From: an uncultured Collinsella sp.
Lineage (GTDB): Bacteria > Actinomycetota > Coriobacteriia > Coriobacteriales > Coriobacteriaceae
Direction: 5' to 3'
DNA length: 15,637 nucleotides
Assembly (NCBI GenBank): GCA_900544065.1
Contig: UQTR01000046.1
Coordinates: 1 to 15,637 of the forward strand
Shown here: positions 1 to 5,012 of the stretch, in pieces
Numbering within the stretch: the first letter of the stretch is position 1
How the letters are laid out: each line of letters starts with the position of its first letter
The notes under the pieces: generated by a model
Seen by the model: only the letters and a program-made list of their open reading frames with translations
Told to the model about the DNA's origin: nothing
The model's database searches: none
Position numbers and translations under genes: made by a program

Positions 1-344
1 GCCTTTACCTTAAACGTCGGCGAATCGCTGTGCGACGCCGTGAGCTGAAAATGATAGTCACCGGCAACGCCGTCCTCGCCCCACGTCGCGGTCAGGTCCT
101 CGCCCACCTTAAAGGCAATAACGCTCGAGGTATTGCGCTGCGTGTAATAACGCCCGCCCGGCTCGATGTCCCACGCCGCGTTCTCGGGCAGGTAGGTAAA
201 GCCCGCCTCGTCGAGCTCGGCCATAATGGTCGCCGCCGTATGGAACATGCTGGGACATGCCTCGATAAAGTCGATGAGGTCGTTGGCGGCCTCGATATCG
301 TCGGCCGTCACATGCGCGCGCTCGGGCGTTTCCTGATCCGTCAT
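1..344 (-). CDS. M18 family aminopeptidase, N-terminal part (cut by window edge)
   Basis: Zinc-dependent aspartyl aminopeptidase family (M18, ApeB-like), a cytosolic exopeptidase that removes N-terminal residues from peptides. Only the first 114 residues are present; the gene runs off the left edge. Visible family marks are the opening helix NDLIDFIEACPSMFH (residues 21-35), the segment EPGGRYYTQRNTSSVIAF (61-78) and the metal-ligand motif HSDSP at 105-109, the usual HTDSP of M18. The ATG at 344 follows a good ribosome binding site (AAGGGGAG) on the minus strand. It diverges from the hydrolase gene at 506, with about 160 bp between the two starts. M18 proteins are usually over 400 residues, so roughly three quarters is missing here because of the window edge and not because of damage. 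Assignment is from recognised motifs only. Confidence 0.85.
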   Translation of the reverse strand, partial: MTDQETPERAHVTADDIEAANDLIDFIEACPSMFHTAATIMAELDEAGFTYLPENAAWDIEPGGRYYTQRNTSSVIAFKVGEDLTATWGEDGVAGDYHFQLTASHSDSPTFKVK

Positions 345-505
345 GCTCTCCCCTTTCGCTGGGTTGATGGTCCCCTCCAGCATACCCCGCCACGCCAGCG
401 CCGCACTCTTCATTCCATGTTTAATCCCGCGCCGCTCACCAAGTTGAGCCATCATGCCCGCGCTCCTTTTGCGACAATTACGCTAACAGGACGAGAGGAG
501 CCGTC

Positions 506-1591
506 ATGAAGCCACGTAACATTGCCATCGCCTGCGGTGTCGCGGGAGTCGCCGTCGGCCTTGCCGCTGCCACCGGTATCGTTTACCGCAAGCAAATCAA
601 GTCCGCCGCGTCGCTCAAACGCTTGACCGGCTACGCGGATAGCTATGACCTGTACGCAATCGACATCGCCTACGACTACGATCTTGATCGCATCATCGCC
701 GCTGGCGTGCGCGACGACCAGGGCTACATCGATGCCGTGGTGGCGCAGGTGCTGCCCGGTGTGCCGGTACATGTCCAGGCGCCCCAGTTTGCCTGCAGCG
801 CTTTTGTCGCCGTAGATGCCGAAGGCCGCGTGCGCACCGGTCGCAATTACGACTTTAAGGACGACACCTCGGCGCTGCTGGTGCGCAATCACCCACGCGG
901 CGGCTATGCTTCCATCGGGCTTGCCGCCCTTAACAACCTGGGCGATAACACTCCGCTTGACTCCGTCGCCGGACGCGCCGCGGCGTTGATGGGCCCGTTT
1001 GCCCAGCTCGACGGTGTTAACGAATGCGGCGTGTCCATTGCCGTACTCACTCTGGATTCCAAGCCCTGTGACCAGGACACGCAGCGCCCCGTCATCAATA
1101 CCTCGCTCGTCATCCGCCTGGTGCTCGACCGTGCCGCCACCACGCAAGAAGCTGTCGACCTGCTTTCCGCCTACGACATGCACGCCATGGCAGGACGCGA
1201 TTACCACTTCTTTATCAACGACGCCGCCGGTGACGCGCGCGTAGTAGAGTGGGATCCGCGCGATCCAGACCGCGCTTTCAAAGCGACTCCTGTACGCCAG
1301 GTTACGAACTTCTACGCCTGCTATGGCGACGAAGTGCTGCCCAACCAAAAGAATGGCGAGCTGGGCCATGGTAAAGAGCGCGCCATCGCAATCGCCGATG
1401 TCCTTGACGCCCATGTCGGTGCCCAGGACGAGGCAGTCGCTTGGAAGGCCCTACGCGCTGCAGCGCAAGAACCCAATCCGAAAGACATCACCAGCAATAC
1501 GCAATGGTCGGTCGTCTTTGACAATACCGAACCCGCCGCCGCCATTACGCTGCGCCGCCACTGGGGCGACGTCGACGCCTTCGCACTGTAA
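506..1591 (+). CDS. Membrane-anchored linear amide C-N hydrolase (choloylglycine hydrolase/acid ceramidase-like Ntn hydrolase)
   Basis: A 361-residue Ntn-type hydrolase expected to cleave a linear amide bond; the substrate cannot be told. Residues 5-27 form a hydrophobic segment after a basic start, a signal anchor that should place the catalytic part outside the membrane. The catalytic core begins at FACSAF: Cys97 is the likely nucleophile. Arg113 and Asp116 in GRNYDF lie 16 and 19 residues after it, the same spacing as Cys2, Arg18 and Asp21 of bile salt hydrolases. GVNECGVSIAVL (170-181) matches the conserved Asn loop, and DYHFFINDAAGDARVVEWD (232-250) a core strand pair. The nucleophile is internal, so activity would need removal of about 96 residues, as in acid ceramidase and NAAA. 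The start is set by GAGAGGAG about 7 nt before the ATG. Penicillin V acylase or N-acyl amino acid hydrolase activity is also possible. Confidence 0.8.
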   Translation: MKPRNIAIACGVAGVAVGLAAATGIVYRKQIKSAASLKRLTGYADSYDLYAIDIAYDYDLDRIIAAGVRDDQGYIDAVVAQVLPGVPVHVQAPQFACSAFVAVDAEGRVRTGRNYDFKDDTSALLVRNHPRGGYASIGLAALNNLGDNTPLDSVAGRAAALMGPFAQLDGVNECGVSIAVLTLDSKPCDQDTQRPVINTSLVIRLVLDRAATTQEAVDLLSAYDMHAMAGRDYHFFINDAAGDARVVEWDPRDPDRAFKATPVRQVTNFYACYGDEVLPNQKNGELGHGKERAIAIADVLDAHVGAQDEAVAWKALRAAAQEPNPKDITSNTQWSVVFDNTEPAAAITLRRHWGDVDAFAL

Positions 1592-1660
1592 GGACCCAGG
1601 CTCGTCGACCTTACGCTCGCCTGACGTTGTTTACATTTCTATACGCTTGAGCTAACACGT

Positions 1661-1693
1661 TTTACCCCCGTATCAACAGTGTGCGGGGGTAAA
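1661..1693. repeat. 10-bp inverted repeat between hydrolase and pfk (terminator or operator)
   Basis: Perfect arms TTTACCCCCG (1661-1670) and CGGGGGTAAA (1684-1693) around a 13-nt loop. It lies 70 bp after the hydrolase stop and 39 bp before the pfk start. No T-run follows on the plus strand, so a Rho-independent terminator is only partly supported. The right arm falls where the -35 region of the pfk promoter would be, so an operator is equally possible. Confidence 0.5.
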
Positions 1694-1703
1694 CTTATGC
1701 GCA

Positions 1704-1712
1704 TGTTATAAC
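1704..1712 (+). promoter_or_regulatory. Possible extended -10 element for pfk
   Basis: TGTTATAAC fits the extended -10 pattern TGnTATAAT with one mismatch. No good -35 hexamer lies upstream; that place is taken by the arm of the inverted repeat at 1684-1693. The transcript would start near 1719 and have a leader of only about 12 nt carrying GGAAGG, so this is a tentative call. Confidence 0.3.
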
Positions 1713-1731
1713 TTGCCCGGAAGGATTCATC

Positions 1732-2811
1732 ATGCTTAGGATCGGTCTTCTTACCAGTGGCGGCGACTGCCAGGCGCTCAACGCCACCATGCGCGGCATT
1801 GTCAAAACGCTTATGACCAATAGCGAAGAGCCTATTGAGATCTATGGTTTTGAGGACGGCTACCAGGGCCTTATCTACAGCCGGTTCCGCGTCATGACGC
1901 CCGCCGATTTTAGCGGCATCCTTACCCGTGGCGGCACCATCCTGGGCACGAGCCGTACGCCGTTCAAGCGCCTAGATATTCCCGAGGCCGACGGCGTCGA
2001 GAAGGTGCCGGCAATGGTCCACACCTATCATAAGCTGCAGCTCGACTGCCTGTTTATGCTAGGCGGTAACGGCTCCACCAAGACCGCCAACCGCCTGCGC
2101 GAAGAGGGCCTCAACGTTATCGCCCTGCCCAAGACCATCGATAACGACACCTGGGGCACCGAGTTGACGTTTGGCTTTACGAGCGCCATCGACGTCGCCA
2201 CCAAGTGCATCGACGACATCCACACCACTGCCTCGAGTCACGGCCGCGTGTTCGTTATCGAGATCATGGGCCACAAGGTCGGCTGGATTCCGCTGTACGC
2301 CGGCGTCGCGGGCGGCGCGGACGTCATCCTGATTCCCGAGATCCCCTACGACATGGACAACGTCATCAAGACCATCGAACATCGCATGGAGACCGGCAGC
2401 CGTTTTACCATCGTGGCCGTCGCCGAGGGTGCCATCTCTAAGGAGGACGCGGCGCTGTCCAAGAAGGAGTACAAGAAAAAGCTTGCCGAGCGCACGAGTC
2501 CGTCGATTGTCTACGACATCGCCAAGGAGATTGAGACCAAGACCGGTCGCGAGACCCGCGTCGCCATCCCCGGCCACACGCAGCGCGGCGGTCAGCCCGA
2601 TGCCCAGGACCGCATCTTTGCGACCCAGTGCGGCGTCGAGGCGGCGCTCGGCTGCCTGCGCGGCGAGTTTGGCTACATGATTGCCCTGCGCGATGGCAAG
2701 ATGTGCCACATGCCGCTCGAGGATGTCGCCGGCAAGCTCAAGTATGTCGATCCCCAGAGCGACCTGGTACGCGAGGCCAAGGCGTTGGGCATCAGCTTCG
2801 GCGACGAATAG
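1732..2811 (+). CDS. pfkA: 6-phosphofructokinase (PfkA superfamily, GGNGS/PKTIDND subtype)
   Basis: Phosphorylates fructose 6-phosphate to fructose 1,6-bisphosphate in glycolysis; cytosolic. The 359 residues show the PFK motifs in order: GGDCQALNA (10-18), GGNGS (111-115), PKTIDND (133-139) with the catalytic Asp137, MGHKVGW (179-185) and GHTQRGGQPDAQDR (281-294). The Gly after GGN is typical of ATP users, where PPi enzymes have Asp. Lys134 in PKTIDND is seen in PPi-dependent and group III enzymes. The phosphoryl donor therefore needs assay, with ATP favoured. The usual Asp of GGDG, a Mg-ATP contact in the E. coli enzyme, is Asn113 here; I recall this change from clostridial relatives, so it is probably a subfamily trait. 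The start follows GGAAGG with 7 nt spacing. The final codons lie inside the palindrome at 2803-2987. Confidence 0.93.
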   Translation: MLRIGLLTSGGDCQALNATMRGIVKTLMTNSEEPIEIYGFEDGYQGLIYSRFRVMTPADFSGILTRGGTILGTSRTPFKRLDIPEADGVEKVPAMVHTYHKLQLDCLFMLGGNGSTKTANRLREEGLNVIALPKTIDNDTWGTELTFGFTSAIDVATKCIDDIHTTASSHGRVFVIEIMGHKVGWIPLYAGVAGGADVILIPEIPYDMDNVIKTIEHRMETGSRFTIVAVAEGAISKEDAALSKKEYKKKLAERTSPSIVYDIAKEIETKTGRETRVAIPGHTQRGGQPDAQDRIFATQCGVEAALGCLRGEFGYMIALRDGKMCHMPLEDVAGKLKYVDPQSDLVREAKALGISFGDE

Positions 2812-2987
2812 CCTCGGCCGAAACTGCTCTCATCGGAGACCCCAGGGCTTACCTCCCAAATCGTCCTCGGACATGTCAGGATCCCGCCGTGCGCTTCGCG
2901 CGGCGGGATCCTTCCGTCCTGCGGAAAGATTTGGGAGGTAAGCCCTGGGGGCTCCTGCGGTAACTAGGGAGGCCGAGGCTATTCGTC
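2803..2987. repeat. Long nested palindrome that includes the pfk stop codon
   Basis: A 185-bp nested inverted repeat. The outer arms are 17 bp and perfect (2803-2819 and 2971-2987) and contain the last pfk codons and its stop, GACGAATAG. The middle arms are 23 bp and perfect (2840-2862 and 2928-2950). A core hairpin has 12 perfect pairs (2878-2889 and 2901-2912) closed by a few more around a short loop. The stretches between the arms are only loosely related. No transposase gene is present. It could be a REP/MITE-like element, a large terminator or a 3'-end RNA stabiliser. The rest of the gap to 3204 holds only the weak sites listed next. Confidence 0.85.
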
Positions 2988-3088
2988 TTCTTGCTGCGGG
3001 TGCGTGGGCTGAGATTTTGGGATGTTGCAGGCTCTTAGCTGAGAGTAGCACTGATATTTGTCCTGAAATGGCTGGTCGTTAGGGGTTG

Positions 3089-3154
3089 CTACCGATAGTT
3101 GCGGTAGGGTTGGGGCAGATTCTAACTAGAAATGGTGGTCGCTACCGGTTGTTC
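3089..3154. promoter_or_regulatory. Possible operator repeats upstream of the XRE regulator
   Basis: CTACCG (3089-3094) and CGGTAG (3102-3107) form a small inverted repeat with a 7-nt spacer. A related block, GCTACCGGTTGTTC (3141-3154), repeats the left half about 53 bp further on, close to the regulator gene. Autoregulatory sites for the HTH protein would be expected here, but this is pattern-based only, and no convincing -35/-10 pair was found. Confidence 0.2.
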
Positions 3155-3204
3155 TCGGCATACTCGGCTCATTCGATTACGGTCACCACACGAAAGGAAC
3201 CACC

Positions 3205-4125
3205 ATGGATCTTGCGATGGCACAGCGGCTCGTTGATCGCCGCAAGGCTGCCGGGCTTTCTCAGGAGGCGCTTGCTGCCCAACTGGGCGTAAGCCGCCAG
3301 GCTGTTAGTAAATGGGAGCGCAGCGAGTCCTCACCCGATACCGATAACCTCATTGCGCTCGCCGCGCTGTATGGCGTGTCGTTGGACGAGCTGCTATACG
3401 GGGAGGCGGCCAACGATGCCGACGACCTGGAGGGCGGTAGCGCCGACACCGAGACGGCGGATGTGGCTGACGAGGCTGAGGATTCTGCCGAGCACGCCGA
3501 TTGCGGCGACAAACCACTTGTCGATATTTCCCTCGCACGCGGTATCCACGTCATTGATCCCAATAAAGGCGAGGAAGTCCATGTTGGTTGGAGCGGCATC
3601 CATGTGACCAACGAGCGCAAGGGCGAAGAGGTGCATGTGGGACCGGACGGCGTGCATATCGATACGCTTGAGGACGATGGACATAGCGTGCGTACCAATG
3701 ACGACGGCACCGTCACCATCGACGGCGAGACGTTTTCCAGCTGGAAGGAAGCACACGACAAGCTCGACCATCATGGCAAGCATTTCCACACCAAGGTCGG
3801 ACGTGCATGGAACAAATTCCCCTTCCCCGCACTTGTCACTCTCGCCTATTTGGTGCTCGGCATTGTCTACGGCACGTGGGGCATGGGGCTCTTGCTCGTC
3901 TTTTTGGTTCCCGTCTACTACGCAATTGGTGACTTTATCGATCGACGCCACTTATCTAAGCTGATCGATGTCGTCTATTCAGTCAGTGCTGAGGCATGGT
4001 TCCTCTACATGTGGCTCTGCCTGAAACAACCCCATCCCGCCTGGGTAATCCTCATCACCATCCCAGTCGTAAAAGCACTCATGCGCTGGTGTCGCAAACA
4101 ATGGAAGTGCCGCAAACAGGCCTAA
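3205..4125 (+). CDS. XRE-family regulator with beta-repeat linker and C-terminal membrane domain
   Basis: A 306-residue protein. Residues 5-64 are a Cro/C1-type helix-turn-helix: LSQEALAAQLGVSRQAVSKW holds the two helices, followed by PDTDNLIALAALYGVSLDELL. Residues 68-100 are an acidic, Ala/Asp/Glu-rich linker. Residues 113-163 hold three copies of an 18-residue unit (GIHV...GEEVHVG). Residues 207-293 contain about four hydrophobic segments (near 208-224, 226-243, 255-272 and 278-293), and the end is basic (RKQWKCRKQA). The layout suggests a DNA-binding protein held at the membrane, perhaps sensing envelope state; ligand and targets are unknown. The start follows AAAGGAA with 5 nt spacing. 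It stands alone: pfk upstream is separated by the long palindrome, and about 450 bp without a gene follows. Confidence 0.85.
   Translation: MDLAMAQRLVDRRKAAGLSQEALAAQLGVSRQAVSKWERSESSPDTDNLIALAALYGVSLDELLYGEAANDADDLEGGSADTETADVADEAEDSAEHADCGDKPLVDISLARGIHVIDPNKGEEVHVGWSGIHVTNERKGEEVHVGPDGVHIDTLEDDGHSVRTNDDGTVTIDGETFSSWKEAHDKLDHHGKHFHTKVGRAWNKFPFPALVTLAYLVLGIVYGTWGMGLLLVFLVPVYYAIGDFIDRRHLSKLIDVVYSVSAEAWFLYMWLCLKQPHPAWVILITIPVVKALMRWCRKQWKCRKQA
3541..3693 (+). repeat. 54-bp coding repeats within the XRE regulator
   Basis: Residues 113-128 and 131-146 read GIHVIDPNKGEEVHVG and GIHVTNERKGEEVHVG; a third, weaker copy starts with GVHIDTLEDDGHSV at 149. The period is 18 residues (54 nt). The DNA copies have diverged more than the protein, so they are an old, selected repeat and not a recent slippage event. 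Confidence 0.7.
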
Positions 4126-4174
4126 ACCGCCCCAACCAGCCGGCGCCACTCATCCGACACCGCTCGCCCCTTCC

Positions 4175-4243
4175 AAGTTGCGGTGAAATAGGGACTGTTT
4201 TGAAGCTCCAAAGCGCCCAACAGTCCGTATATCACCGCAACTT
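4175..4243. repeat. 25-bp inverted repeat, 69 bp overall
   Basis: Arms 4175-4199 and 4219-4243 pair over 25 positions with two mismatches; the outer 12 (AAGTTGCGGTGA) and inner 8 (GGACTGTT) are perfect. The spacer is 19 nt. It lies 50 bp after the regulator stop and could act as its terminator, although no T-run follows the right arm. No gene is seen in 4126-4573. Confidence 0.75.
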
Positions 4244-4305
4244 ACAAACAACTGGGTCAGATCCGGCACGGAGATTAGCATTGAGCTGACCGCACACCAA
4301 GAAAA

Positions 4306-4445
4306 GGGCCCATTTACTACGTTTAACTCGAGAGGGCCGACCATACCCGCCTTTTCCGAAAATTGACAAGCCCTCTACCTGCGGTTTTATTTTTCGTTTT
4401 CCCGGCATGGTTGAGGGTATCCAATTAAACGTAGTAGATAGGCCC
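4306..4445. repeat. 140-bp element with 21-bp terminal inverted repeats
   Basis: Terminal arms 4306-4326 and 4425-4445 match at 19 of 21 positions, sharing TACTACGTTTAA at the inner side. Inside, ACCATACC near 4341 and the GGCATGGT region near 4404 form a second imperfect pairing, and an A/T-rich pair flanks the centre (near 4359 and 4386). A small non-autonomous mobile element (MITE-like) or a long RNA hairpin would both fit. No obvious target-site duplication was seen. Confidence 0.65.
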
Positions 4446-4573
4446 ATTTTGCGGCATACGACCCATTCAAGCCCAATCTCGAAGGCTAAAGAGAGTCTCT
4501 ATCCACGCCTGCGAGCGAAAGCCAAATAGAATGAAAGGCAAATGGAAAAGCCCGTTTGACGAGCGGAGGACAT

Positions 4574-4894
4574 ATGCGCGACGTAGCCGAAAGCGACTGG
4601 AAGCTGTTTAAGAAAATGCTTCCTCAATGGCAAGAACGTTATATGGAAAAGCTCATCGGCCAGTACGTTGAGATACTGAACGGCGACAGTGAAGCGTCCA
4701 GTAGATTTTGGGCACTAGAAGAGCGCCTCAATAGAGACAAGCTGTCCTCAGGCGTAATTGCAAACGACATTCGCCGCAGCACAATGCACCGCGAGATAGC
4801 CAATTTGCTTATCGACAGCGTGATCACCCTTGACGACCTTGACGGTTTTACCGAGGACATTAAGAGCTATGCGCAACACTGGATTGGCCAGTAA
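4574..4894 (+). CDS. Small conserved protein of unknown function
   Basis: A 106-residue acidic, mainly helical protein with no signal peptide or membrane segment. It opens with MRDVAESDWKLFKKMLPQWQ, has FWALEERLNRDK in the middle and ITLDDLDGFTEDIK near the end. I recall similar short proteins, unnamed, in many Clostridia and Coriobacteriia; some databases label them multidrug transporter, which the lack of any membrane segment contradicts. The ATG at 4574 is chosen because GCGGAGGA lies just before it; an in-frame TTG at 4556 has no such site. TAGAAT at 4527-4532 could be a -10 box but has no good -35. The gene converges on the ABC exporter operon, with two hairpins between them. Confidence 0.7.
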   Translation: MRDVAESDWKLFKKMLPQWQERYMEKLIGQYVEILNGDSEASSRFWALEERLNRDKLSSGVIANDIRRSTMHREIANLLIDSVITLDDLDGFTEDIKSYAQHWIGQ

Positions 4895-4927
4895 GAGCAC
4901 TGAACGACAGACATCCCCAGCAAAACG

Positions 4928-4969
4928 GGGCAAACGCCGGGCCACCTAATGATTGTCCGGCGTTTGCCC
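4928..4969. terminator. 13-bp perfect hairpin between convergent genes
   Basis: Arms GGGCAAACGCCGG (4928-4940) and CCGGCGTTTGCCC (4957-4969) with a 16-nt loop lie between the small plus-strand gene and the minus-strand permease. On the minus strand the stem is followed by CGTTTTG; on the plus strand no T-run follows. It is best read as a terminator, possibly serving both genes. Confidence 0.65.
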
Positions 4970-4975
4970 AGATAA

Positions 4976-5012
4976 AACCTGCCAAAATAAACCTGTCCCT
5001 TTTTGGCAGGTT
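4976..5012 (-). repeat. Palindromic repeat at the permease 3' end (copy 1 of a dispersed repeat)
   Basis: Arms AACCTGCCAAAA (4976-4987) and TTTTGGCAGGTT (5001-5012) are perfect, with a 13-nt loop. The right arm overlaps two bases of the permease stop codon. On the minus strand a TTTTA stretch follows, so it may end transcription of the exporter operon. A diverged copy in the opposite orientation lies at 8540-8583, upstream of the ATPase gene. Confidence 0.8.

Noticed and set aside
485..505. Promoter TTGCGA...TACGCT upstream of the hydrolase
   Set aside because: The hexamers near 467-486 are too close together for a sigma-70 promoter; only the ribosome binding site is convincing.
452..1414. 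320-codon minus-strand ORF opposite the amide hydrolase
   Set aside because: The plus strand carries a recognisable hydrolase with a good RBS; the antisense protein has no family features and is a by-product of high G+C.
2059..2709. 216-codon minus-strand ORF opposite pfk
   Set aside because: Antisense to conserved PFK motifs; no RBS or recognisable domain.
2830..3051. 73-codon minus-strand ORF through the pfk palindrome
   Set aside because: Its similarity to the plus-strand translation is just the inverted repeat read on both strands; no coding evidence.
4232..4447. 71-codon minus-strand ORF spanning the 140-bp element
   Set aside because: Mostly made of the inverted repeat; no RBS or known motif.
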